From contig NZ_CP047420.1 of NCBI RefSeq assembly GCF_009866655.1, positions 3,906,001 through 3,970,000 on the forward strand: a stretch of DNA of 64,000 bases. The letters are read 5' to 3'. Origin of the DNA: Rathayibacter sp. VKM Ac-2804. Its GTDB lineage: Bacteria; Actinomycetota; Actinomycetes; Actinomycetales; Microbacteriaceae. The position numbers and the translations under genes were made by a program. Every line of letters begins with the position of its first letter. Position 1 is the stretch's first letter. The notes beneath the pieces were generated by a model. It saw only the letters and a list, made by a program, of their open reading frames with translations. It was not told the origin of the DNA and ran no database searches. This document shows, piece after piece, positions 17,708 to 25,884 of this stretch.

Positions 17708-20307
17708 CTTTCTCAACTCCAGATGGGAATCTGCGAATCATTCCCACCATTCCCGACCTACCTCTAGCGAGGCTGGAGGGACGTAATGGGATCGGCAAGA
17801 CGCTAGCGGCAAGACTGCTCGAGCTAATCAGCGGACAGCCCCCGTATGCCGGGCTTCCGCGGGCCTGGAAAAGCTTGGTCGAGCAACTCGGCAGAGTACG
17901 AATAGAAATCGAAGAGATCGGACATCACTCAATCCTGGTAATGCTCGACAGCAACGATTGGGATGTGGATAACCAAAGCAACGCAGTTATCAACCCCGGT
18001 CAGGTCTACCTGGACGGCAATGCAGTGTCCTGGGATGATCTTCGATCCATTCTGCAAGTGCGACGCATCGCCGGTGACGAGACATTGGGTGAGACCATTG
18101 GATTAGCCCTCTACCAAAAGTCTCTAGACGTAGAGATAGTATACAAACGAGTCTCTGCGAAGGCCGACAACTGGTCCAGATCTTGGGATTCATTTCGAAT
18201 CTCCGCGCACCATCCTCCGCATGACCTAGTTGCACTGGTTCGCGAATTGGACGAGAAAGACGGCGAGCGGAAAATACTTTCGCTCAGGGGCGAAGAAATG
18301 TCTACTGCACTCAATAAGGCAACACGCACTCTGGCCCATCTTCAACAACTATCGAATATTGTCGATCAAATGCCTAGCCTTGAGGACTATCGGAAGGCTT
18401 GGTCGCTTCGCCAAGAGTTGGCTCAGCAGATTTCCGTTATCGAACGAAGCCTCATGAACCGCAGCGGGAACAATCCGACCCTGTCAGAGGGCGAATTCCG
18501 GCGCCTTACGAAAAGAGTGCGGATAAGACGAGACGCTCATACTCGCGCTCTTTTCGCGGAAAACGGTATTCTCAGTGCGCTTGAGCTAAGTTCTCGACCC
18601 TCCTCAGCCGAAATTGCAGCACTGCTTCGCGCCTCACAGCAACGCCTCCAAGAACTGGAAAATAATCGAAAATCTCAATTCGCCGCCGGGTCGATTCGGG
18701 ACACCGCAGCGTCAATTGAGCAGACCCTCCTTAGCCTCCCTCAAGATCTCCACGGAGAGGTAGTCGTGGAGCTAGATCGAAGTGTGACTGTCGATGAACT
18801 TGCCGGGGGACTCGCGAGACGGAGGGAAAGCCTTCGAGACGTCCCCAAATCATCAACCGTTCTCAGTATCGAACGGGAAATCAAAGACATATCTGAAAGA
18901 ATTGACCTTCTTTTTGAGCTACCTGCTGTGATGACCGCCGCTCGGCGAAAAGAAGAAAATTATCGGCAGGCAGATGACGACCTCGAGAATTTTTTCGATC
19001 TTTCCGAAACCGAAAGAGCGGACCGAGAAGTGATCTCTGAAGAGCTGGAAAGTAGACGCGAGCAATTTGCAAAAGCAACAAACGTCTTACTCCTCGCATT
19101 GCTCCGCCTGCGGACAGCAACCGGCACCGAGACAACTTCGAGCGATGCGCGTCATGCCCTTGAACTGATCGAGGACGAGGAAGAAGATGTCGAGGATTCG
19201 GCTTCCACTACAGAAATACGAATTATCGATCCATCAGCTCTTGCCTCAGAAATTGAGGAAGTTGTCCAAGCATCGCGTACGGAGATTCAGGAGCTTAATG
19301 CCGTAAGTCTCTCAACCGATTGGGAGACGATCCTGCCATCCGTTCTCGAACAGTGCGAACGCGACATTGTGGGCATCAGGCGCGAGCAAGAGTTTCTTTT
19401 CGGCGAAAAGGAGGCTAATGAGTTGGTCTTGGAGCAGGTGCGAACTTCAGTTGCTGACCTGCGAGCAGCCCTGGCTTCTTTTGCGGCTTCACTGTCCACG
19501 GCCGATGAGTGGGAAAAAGTTCGAAGCGCCGCCGACCACTGGTTCAGAGCAAAGGGATCTTCTATCGATATTCTGCCTGGGCTCGTCTCGCGACTTCGAT
19601 CGTCTGCATTTGTGCCGAAGCTGTTACAATATGAAGAGCTTTTAGTAGAATTCGCCACAGACTTGACCGAGCTGATTGACGCGCTGGAGGAGTCCGCGGG
19701 GGTGGTGCGCGATCAATGGGGTCTAGCAACAAGCTATATGACTCGCGAAGCCCATAACCTCGCTCCCCGGCTGGTTCACTCAGCCGGCGAGAGTTGGCAG
19801 TTCACACAACTAAACGACTCGGATGCTGGTCGACTCTTACAAACCTGGGTCGAAGGGGAGGTTGCCAGCATCCTTTCCCAAGAGGTGTTGCGGGAGGAAC
19901 TCTTTGAGGGAGCGGCCGAAGTTGATTATGACCTTGATGCACGATCGGTGGTGTGGCGGTCGAAAGAGGGAAGACGCCGACGGCGCCCGCTCGAGGCCTT
20001 CTCTTCAGGCGAGCAAGTATTCGCCTACACTCGGGCGAAACTTGAATCCTTACGTCCTATCGCTGAATCCTCTGAGCACTTCCTCATTTTCTTAGATGAA
20101 TTCGGAGCGTTCGTTGCAAGGGATCGTTTCGGCCAGCTAATGCACTACGTGCAAACTGACGTCATTGGCACCATCGCCGATCAGGTTATCGTCATGTTGC
20201 CTACGAGCGATAGCGACTCCGAGTTTGAAGCCAGAAAAGAATCAGCCGCGTTCGCCACAGCAGACTATCTGGTTGAATCGCTCGCCGTTCAAGAGCGGTT
20301 GGTATGA
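17698..20307 (+). CDS. SMC/Rad50-like ABC-type ATPase of a putative defence system
   Basis: An 869-aa protein with a split ABC ATPase head. Walker A GRNGIGKT is at residues 28-35, the signature-like FSSGEQ near 768-773, and Walker B FLIFLDEFG at 795-803 with catalytic Glu 801. Between about residues 180 and 760 lie long charged helical stretches that should form coiled coils. The usual switch histidine after Walker B is not seen (IVMLPTSD instead). Length and layout resemble SMC-like subunits such as LmuB of Lamassu, JetC of Wadjet or Rad50-like sensors, but the N-terminal strand (MRVTFSTPDGNLRI) is not one I can assign. The ATG at 17698 overlaps the 67-aa gene. GC is well below that of the flanks. 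Confidence 0.8.
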   Translation: MRVTFSTPDGNLRIIPTIPDLPLARLEGRNGIGKTLAARLLELISGQPPYAGLPRAWKSLVEQLGRVRIEIEEIGHHSILVMLDSNDWDVDNQSNAVINPGQVYLDGNAVSWDDLRSILQVRRIAGDETLGETIGLALYQKSLDVEIVYKRVSAKADNWSRSWDSFRISAHHPPHDLVALVRELDEKDGERKILSLRGEEMSTALNKATRTLAHLQQLSNIVDQMPSLEDYRKAWSLRQELAQQISVIERSLMNRSGNNPTLSEGEFRRLTKRVRIRRDAHTRALFAENGILSALELSSRPSSAEIAALLRASQQRLQELENNRKSQFAAGSIRDTAASIEQTLLSLPQDLHGEVVVELDRSVTVDELAGGLARRRESLRDVPKSSTVLSIEREIKDISERIDLLFELPAVMTAARRKEENYRQADDDLENFFDLSETERADREVISEELESRREQFAKATNVLLLALLRLRTATGTETTSSDARHALELIEDEEEDVEDSASTTEIRIIDPSALASEIEEVVQASRTEIQELNAVSLSTDWETILPSVLEQCERDIVGIRREQEFLFGEKEANELVLEQVRTSVADLRAALASFAASLSTADEWEKVRSAADHWFRAKGSSIDILPGLVSRLRSSAFVPKLLQYEELLVEFATDLTELIDALEESAGVVRDQWGLATSYMTREAHNLAPRLVHSAGESWQFTQLNDSDAGRLLQTWVEGEVASILSQEVLREELFEGAAEVDYDLDARSVVWRSKEGRRRRRPLEAFSSGEQVFAYTRAKLESLRPIAESSEHFLIFLDEFGAFVARDRFGQLMHYVQTDVIGTIADQVIVMLPTSDSDSEFEARKESAAFATADYLVESLAVQERLV

Positions 20308-20308
20308 A

Positions 20309-21277
20309 GTGTTCGGACTTAGCGAAGAGCTGTCGACCGACGAGGCCAGCGCGCTTCATGACGTGCTAATACGAGTGCTGCAGGGGCAGTTCGAGAGGGT
20401 GTCAGGTATAGAGATCGCGCCCGAGACTTGGACGGAGATCGATCTACGAGCTATGTTGATCAGCCTTCGGCGGTGGTTTAATCCCATTTCTAGTGGGCGG
20501 AAGCTACGGGATGAGCTGGCGAATCTGCCGACTATTCGCGTAGATTTACAGTCTTCATGGTCTCAGCTCTTCGTAACTGCTGGCAGGGACCGCTTGTTGG
20601 TTACTCCTGAGGGCGTCGTTGTACTCTGGCTTCTGAAAAGCGATGCTGTTCATCTGAGTCGTGGATTTCATGTACAACTCCGAGGAAATCGGAACACTGA
20701 ACTCGGCCTGCTTACGCTGGCCTCTGTGTACAAGTCGTGGAACGAGCAGCGTTTACGAGGTGTGACGGACCTTCTCGAGAAGGAGACAACTACTCTCCGA
20801 CCTACCGCAGCAGGCCTACTGTTTGTCCTGCTGATCAATAGAAACACGGATTACTCGCGAAGACTTCCATCTCCGCAAAACAAGCAGCAGTCAGATGAAA
20901 TTTCCCGAGCGATCGCATTACCAACACTTGCTTTCGCGCATGGTTTGACGCAACACGCGAAGGCAAGCGAACGAGGCTTAGATCTATATAGGGGATGGGC
21001 TCTTGGTGAGCTTGCGCGGCGACTTGGGGAAGGTCTACATCGCGGTGCAGATGGAATCTGGATAGATCCCGAGTGGGAGCTGGCAGCTCGACTTCGGTTG
21101 CGTGAAGCTCTCGCTGGACGTTCCGCTTCAGGAATAGCGATAGACGAGGCGTTACTCCAGTATGAGGAGATTCGACCTGCTTTGAGCGCTCTGCACATCG
21201 CATTCGAGCGGCCCTCGAACACGCGCAGAATACGAAATGAGTTGCTCAGTTGGGCCGATCGAGGTGACGCATTGTGA
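20309..21277 (+). CDS. Hypothetical protein linking the ATPase and SIR2 genes
   Basis: A 322-aa, mainly helical, cytoplasmic protein that I do not recognise. The frame is open further upstream, but that part lies inside the ATPase gene. GTG 20309 starts one base after the ATPase stop and is the simplest choice, although no good ribosome site is visible, so coupling to ATPase translation is likely. Visible features are an SLRRWF segment near residue 51, a GLLTLASVYKSW stretch, and Arg-rich helices in the C-terminal third. It ends in a 4-bp overlap with the SIR2 gene. By position it could be the accessory subunit of an SMC-like ATPase (compare LmuC or JetA/B); there is no sequence proof. Confidence 0.7.
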   Translation: MFGLSEELSTDEASALHDVLIRVLQGQFERVSGIEIAPETWTEIDLRAMLISLRRWFNPISSGRKLRDELANLPTIRVDLQSSWSQLFVTAGRDRLLVTPEGVVVLWLLKSDAVHLSRGFHVQLRGNRNTELGLLTLASVYKSWNEQRLRGVTDLLEKETTTLRPTAAGLLFVLLINRNTDYSRRLPSPQNKQQSDEISRAIALPTLAFAHGLTQHAKASERGLDLYRGWALGELARRLGEGLHRGADGIWIDPEWELAARLRLREALAGRSASGIAIDEALLQYEEIRPALSALHIAFERPSNTRRIRNELLSWADRGDAL

Positions 21278-22941
21278 GTATCCAGACGGTCGACATTCTC
21301 GAATGGCTGCGCACAGCGCTGAAGAATCACGAAGCACGAGAGTTTACTGATGAGGCACGATTACTCGCCGTGTGGCTTGCGGAGCGCGAAAAGTGGATTC
21401 CTATTATCAGTGAGGTCCTACAAGCGGAAGATGGGGTAGTTGTCGACTCGGTTGGCGCCGGTGCTGACTGGATTGACTGCGGGGCGATTCAAGTGGATGT
21501 CCCGGACCTAGTTTCGGCGGTGAGCTTCGTGCTCGACAGTTACAACACCCACAATGCGAACGCTGAGCTTCAGCTCGAGGTGATCGGAAATCGCGCGCGA
21601 GTAATTGGAGCACAGGAATATGTTGCCGTCAATGCCGCTCAGCGGGCCCTGCGTGACATCGCCACCGGCCTGTGTAGCATCCGGCTTCGCGAGTCGGAGC
21701 TGGTCGCTTTTGCTTATTCCGAGACTTCCTTCGAGCACGACCATACTCAGTTGATTTGGAACGTAGTCACGCGGCTCCCCGAGTTGCTCCAAATGGTCAA
21801 CGGCTCGGTCATGCTCTTGTCCTGCGAAGGACAGCTCAACTTTGACATCCATTGCGAGGGAAATCCAAGTCTTCTCGCCCGAATTGGTTCAGAAGGCATT
21901 GCTTGGCGCAACACATGGGCTAAATCCTTGGTACCACTGGATACTGTGAGTAGGCAAAAACCGGAATCCATGCCTCTCCTTGTTCTCTTTCTAGGCGCTG
22001 GGGCAAGTGTGGGCTTCGGGCTCCCGTCAGGAGACAGGCTGCGAAACGAGGTCTTGGGCAGACTTACGGGCCGGACTGTTGACGAAAGTACTTTCGAAGA
22101 GGTTGCTCACGGCTGGTGGAAAGATCTGGCCGCTACGCAACAACTGACCGAGTTGGAACTTACGCTAGGCGAGCGCGTCTTTGTCGAGACACTAACTCTT
22201 GAAATGGTTCTCGAGCACGAGCAAGAGCAGGAGTCGCAACGATTCTCTAGTTCGCTTTCCAGTTTTGCGGAGTCGCACGATAAGATCGTCGAGAGCTTGC
22301 GAGCGCATCCTCCCCTAGACGATCCCTTGCGGTCCCTTGTCGCACTAAGGCAGCGTCTTGTACTGATCACGGTAAACTTCGATCAGGTCATCGAAGCGCG
22401 CTGCGGTCCCGGTGATGTTAGGAGCTTTTCAACCCAACACGAACTGGAAGGATTTCCCGCAGCACTTCAGGATTACATTCAGAACGGCGGACCAGTGCCC
22501 CTGCTGAAGATGCACGGTGATATCAAAAAGCCCGAAACAATTGTCGCAAACATCAGTCGGACGTCAGCGGGCTTAAATGAAGCTCGTTTCAGTGCGATTC
22601 GAAGTGTTATAGATGCGATGGCAGGGAGCCAATTCCGACCGTGGTGGTACGTGGGTTATAGCATGCGAGACAGGGACTTGGACACAGTATGGAAGGATCC
22701 AATCTTTTACAAGTTCCAAGAACGATGGGTTTCTCCATTTGCCGACCCGAACGTCTTGGCGTTTCTGCGTGCGTCTCGGGTGCAGGGTTGGACAGATGAA
22801 CAACTGGTCATCAAAGATTTGAACGACCGGCTTATCACCTGGACTGCGGACGATTTCTTCCGGCAACTACAGCTCAAAGTTGGCCCAGGCTGGAATGCCA
22901 GAGGTCGCTTGGGCGGTGTTCCGCCCGGGCTGAATCCTTAG
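21274..22941 (+). CDS. SIR2-domain protein, putative NAD-consuming effector
   Basis: A 555-aa protein whose second half is a SIR2-like domain: GAGAS (241-245) and GLPSG (249-253) for NAD binding, TVNFD (366-370) with the conserved Asn 368, KMHGD (412-416) with the candidate catalytic His 414, and GYSMRDRDL (461-469). In known phage-defence proteins (ThsA, DSR2, SIR2-HerA systems) this fold destroys NAD+ after infection. The first 230 residues are a separate domain with no motif I recognise. The GTG start overlaps the upstream stop by 4 bp. It is the last gene of the operon and its probable effector. Confidence 0.85.
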   Translation: MSIQTVDILEWLRTALKNHEAREFTDEARLLAVWLAEREKWIPIISEVLQAEDGVVVDSVGAGADWIDCGAIQVDVPDLVSAVSFVLDSYNTHNANAELQLEVIGNRARVIGAQEYVAVNAAQRALRDIATGLCSIRLRESELVAFAYSETSFEHDHTQLIWNVVTRLPELLQMVNGSVMLLSCEGQLNFDIHCEGNPSLLARIGSEGIAWRNTWAKSLVPLDTVSRQKPESMPLLVLFLGAGASVGFGLPSGDRLRNEVLGRLTGRTVDESTFEEVAHGWWKDLAATQQLTELELTLGERVFVETLTLEMVLEHEQEQESQRFSSSLSSFAESHDKIVESLRAHPPLDDPLRSLVALRQRLVLITVNFDQVIEARCGPGDVRSFSTQHELEGFPAALQDYIQNGGPVPLLKMHGDIKKPETIVANISRTSAGLNEARFSAIRSVIDAMAGSQFRPWWYVGYSMRDRDLDTVWKDPIFYKFQERWVSPFADPNVLAFLRASRVQGWTDEQLVIKDLNDRLITWTADDFFRQLQLKVGPGWNARGRLGGVPPGLNP

Positions 22942-24136
22942 CCGCCGCACCCTGTGACTTTGACTTGCGCATCATTATATTGATGACCAATCTTTTTCGG
23001 CCGTTCGAACCGCGGCACGTCGATCGTGTAGGGCCTGATCACCCGATTAGTGGCTCGTTGCGTCTGGTTAGGGATAAGGGAGATCGCAAAGGGTTCAGCG
23101 ATTACACGCCTGCCAGGGTGGTCAACCGCTGACGCGACGGCACCCTCGGCGCTAGTACCCGGTGCGGCCATTTGGCCGTGTTATACCCGTGCCTAGCGCG
23201 GGGGTCGTGATCGTTCTCGCCCGGATGCGGCCTCGCGCAATCCTGTGTTTGGGGTGGACGAGCGGCGCGTGATGGGCGACAAGGTGCTCGTCTGCACAAA
23301 CCCATCGCTGGACTTACCCTGCTCGCGATCCGTCTCGACCGAGACGCGAGTGGCAGCCTCAACCGCGACCAGCGGAGAGCGAGGGCTTTCTGCGTCTCGA
23401 TCTTCGTGACGGAGGGGCGTGGCCCGCGCGGTCGCTCGATTCGGTCCTGATGAGTGGCAGCGACGAGCCACTGGCGAGGCGAGCTTGCGCAGCGCGCCCG
23501 CCGGCGTCTCGGCGACTTCGTTTGCTGTATCGACGGCTCCCGTGGAAACCGATTGGGGGTCAGCGACGGTCTCCTGCGCTTTGATATTCGCCGCGGATGG
23601 TTGCGCATTCTGAGGCTGTGTTTCGCGACGCCGGAGCCCTGATCAGATCTCGAGACGTTGAGCACGGCGAAGGCGCGCGCGAGGAAAAGCCCGCGCTCCC
23701 CTCTTCGAGCAGTTGAAGCGACGGACGCCTGGACATCGGCTGCTCCCCATGTAGGAATCAACGACGGCGCCAAGGCGTGACGCTCGTCTGCTGCCCCCGC
23801 GATTTACGACGGGAAGCAGCCACTTCACGCAGTGTCTTCCCGTACCCGGACCGCCCGTCTTCGGTGTCCGCCCGCCTCCGCTGACCCCCGGCCGTGGGCC
23901 GCAGCGCGGGTCGTCGGGTGGCTTGTCGCCCCGCCGAACGGCCTACCGGCCCGGCGGAGCGCTCCCGACCTCCTGTGAGACAGCTGGACGGACGCCCCGC
24001 CAGAAGGCGTGGACGAGCGCTTCCGCACCCCCGCGGGCGATCTTGACCGTTTTCTCAGCCGCCGGTTACGTTCCGCCTGGAGCGAGGGGCCGCTACGAAG
24101 CCGCCCGGGTACTCCTCGGGGAACGGGACCATCACG
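22942..24136. other. Gene-poor right flank of the island
   Basis: About 1.2 kb with no convincing gene. Several short open frames exist on both strands (for example minus 23102-23773 and plus 23419-23613), but they are Arg-rich or lack any family feature. The composition drifts from low GC at the left to native high GC by about 23800. It probably holds remnants of older insertions plus, at its right end, the promoter of the SipW-type operon. No integrase or transposase is recognisable. Confidence 0.55.
24043..24071 (+). promoter_or_regulatory. Candidate promoter of the SipW-type operon
   Basis: TTGACC at 24043-24048, a 17-bp spacer and TTACGT at 24066-24071. The -35 is good and the -10 is moderate. 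The leader to ATG 24137 would be about 60 nt. Confidence 0.4.
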
Positions 24137-24682
24137 ATGAAGAAGACGACCAAGGGCGCCATCGCGGCCGGCGCGGCTGTTGTACTGCTGCTCGGCGGCG
24201 CGGGCACGCTCGCGTTCTGGAGCGACTCGGCGCCGATCGACGCCGGCGAGATCGAAGCCGGCAACCTGACCCTCGCCGTGGCTCCGGGCGTCTGGAGCGA
24301 CGCGACTCCGGGCACCACGACGGGCGCGGAGTTCGACCCCGCCATCGACCGCATCGTGCCGGGCGACGTGATCCGCTACACCACCACCGCGACCGTCGCG
24401 GGCATCGGCAAGAACCTCGAAGCGACGTTCACGGCCGTACTGCCCGACGCTGCAGGCGACCTCGCCGAGTACGTCGACACCGCGCTCACCGTCAACGGTC
24501 TGAGCGACGAGGGCGCGTCGATCGACGTCGACTTCGAGACCGGTGGCACTCAGACCTTCCCCGTGGTCGTCACCTTCACCTTCGATCCCGCCACGGCGAA
24601 CCTCGACGGTCAGAACGAGACCCTCGACCTGGCCGAGTTCCAGCTCCTGCTCGAGCAGACCCCCAACGGCGTCACGCCGTAG
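24137..24682 (+). CDS. SipW-dependent (alternate-type signal peptide) secreted protein
   Basis: A 181-aa exported protein with the SipW/TasA-type signal: basic MKKTTKG, a hydrophobic stretch and TLAFWSDSAPI, the conserved AFWSD region around the cleavage site (about residues 24-30). The mature part is beta-rich and acidic, with GEIEAGNLTLAV and RIVPGDVIRY motifs seen in TasA/CalY-like fibre subunits. It is the first gene of an operon encoding further such proteins and their dedicated peptidases, so it is likely a surface fibre or matrix subunit. No wall anchor or membrane tail is seen. Confidence 0.85.
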   Translation: MKKTTKGAIAAGAAVVLLLGGAGTLAFWSDSAPIDAGEIEAGNLTLAVAPGVWSDATPGTTTGAEFDPAIDRIVPGDVIRYTTTATVAGIGKNLEATFTAVLPDAAGDLAEYVDTALTVNGLSDEGASIDVDFETGGTQTFPVVVTFTFDPATANLDGQNETLDLAEFQLLLEQTPNGVTP

Positions 24683-24709
24683 TCAGCGCGCGACTCACCC
24701 AGCAGCCCC

Positions 24710-25270
24710 ATGCCCTCTCGGCTCTCCGCCGTCGCCCTCGGTGCAGCGGCCGTGCTCACCCTCGCTCTCGCGGGGATCGGCACGGCCGCCTACTGGAGCG
24801 ACGCGGAGACCGTGCCGGGCACCACGCTCCGCTCCGGCAGCCTCGATCTGCTGGCGGGGACGGCGGCCGCGCAGGTGCAGGACCACGTCTTCACCGCCCT
24901 CGATGCGAGGAACGCGGGGCCGGGCAGCGTCGCCCAGGCACCGCTCACCCTCCGCAACGCCGGCACCGAGGACCTGCGCTACCGGCTGGACAGCACCGTC
25001 GTGACGCCGACGGCCGCGGCCTCGGCGTTCACCACCGCCGCGACCCTCGTGTCGTCGGCGGCCTCGTGCCCGGCGACCGGCACCTCCGCCGGTCTCGCGC
25101 TCGTGACCACCGCGCCGCTCGGCTCAGCGACCTCGGCGTACCGGAACCTGCAGAAGGGGAGCAGCGAGGTGTGGTGCATCCGCGTGACCCTGTCGCCCTC
25201 CGCCCCGCAGGCCTCCCTGCAGAGCACCAGCACCACCATCGTGTTCCGCTTCCGGGCGGAGCAGCTGTGA
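24710..25270 (+). CDS. SipW-dependent-type signal peptide protein (second)
   Basis: A 186-aa protein with the same export layout: hydrophobic signal then TAAYWSDAETV at the expected cleavage region (about residues 25-32). The mature part has a TALDARNAGPGS stretch, an NAGTEDLRYRL motif typical of CalY/TasA-like folds, and two cysteines (near residues 118 and 157) that may form a disulfide outside the cell. It is separated from the first substrate by 27 bp and overlaps the peptidase gene by 4 bp. It is probably a minor or adaptor subunit of the same surface structure. Confidence 0.82.
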   Translation: MPSRLSAVALGAAAVLTLALAGIGTAAYWSDAETVPGTTLRSGSLDLLAGTAAAQVQDHVFTALDARNAGPGSVAQAPLTLRNAGTEDLRYRLDSTVVTPTAAASAFTTAATLVSSAASCPATGTSAGLALVTTAPLGSATSAYRNLQKGSSEVWCIRVTLSPSAPQASLQSTSTTIVFRFRAEQL

Positions 25271-25884
25271 GCGCCCCCGCGAGCGTCGAGGCGGACGCCG
25301 GAGCGGGGCGGCACGCCGCCGTGCGCTCGAAGGCTCCGCGGCTCAAGGAGGACGGTGCCCTGGTCTGGGTGGGCCGGGTGCTCTCCTGGCTGGCGCTGTT
25401 CGTGACCGTGGGCGTGCTGCTGGCGACGGTGGTGGTGCCCCGCGTGACCGGGGCGACCGCCTACACCGTGCTCACCGGCTCGATGCGGCCGGGGCTGCCG
25501 CCCGGCGAGCTCGTGGTGATGCGGCCCGTCCCCGCCGACTCGATCGGCGTCGGCACGGTGATCACCTATCAGCTCGCCTCGGGCGAGGGCGCCGTGGTGA
25601 CGCACCGCGTGATCGCCACGGCCGAGAACGCGCGGGGCGAGCGCACCTTCGTCACGCAGGGTGACGCGAACAATGTGGCCGACCAGGAGCCGGTGCGCGA
25701 GGTGCAGGTCCGCGGCGTGCTCTGGTACCACCTGCCGTGGCTCGGCTACCTGAACAGCGCGCTCACCGGTCCGCAGCGCGGCATCGCGACGATCGTCGCC
25801 GTGAGCCTCCTCGGCGGCTACGCCCTCGTGATGTTCGGCGGAGCCCTGCTCGACCGCCGCCGGAAGTCCAGGAGGGTGTCGTGA
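25267..25884 (+). CDS. Signal peptidase I, SipW (Ser/His) type
   Basis: A 205-aa membrane peptidase. After one N-terminal membrane helix (about residues 36-60) comes TGSMRPGLPPGELVV with catalytic Ser 72, then VVTHRVI with His 113 in place of the lysine used by ordinary bacterial type I enzymes. This is the ER/archaeal-like form found in SipW. GDANNVAD follows, and a second hydrophobic segment near the C-terminus (GIATIVAVSLLGGYALVM). The GTG start at 25267 overlaps the preceding substrate gene. It should remove signals from the WSD-type proteins of this operon. Confidence 0.88.
   Translation: MSAPASVEADAGAGRHAAVRSKAPRLKEDGALVWVGRVLSWLALFVTVGVLLATVVVPRVTGATAYTVLTGSMRPGLPPGELVVMRPVPADSIGVGTVITYQLASGEGAVVTHRVIATAENARGERTFVTQGDANNVADQEPVREVQVRGVLWYHLPWLGYLNSALTGPQRGIATIVAVSLLGGYALVMFGGALLDRRRKSRRVS

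Noticed and set aside
23102..23773. 223-codon minus-strand frame in the island's right flank
   Set aside because: Extremely Arg/Ser-rich, no recognisable domain, no ribosome site. It could be a decayed remnant but cannot be supported as a gene.
15912..24056. Shared 10-mer ccgttttctc at 15912 and 24047 as possible island att sites
   Set aside because: Ten bases in 8 kb can match by chance, flanks do not agree, and no integrase is present.
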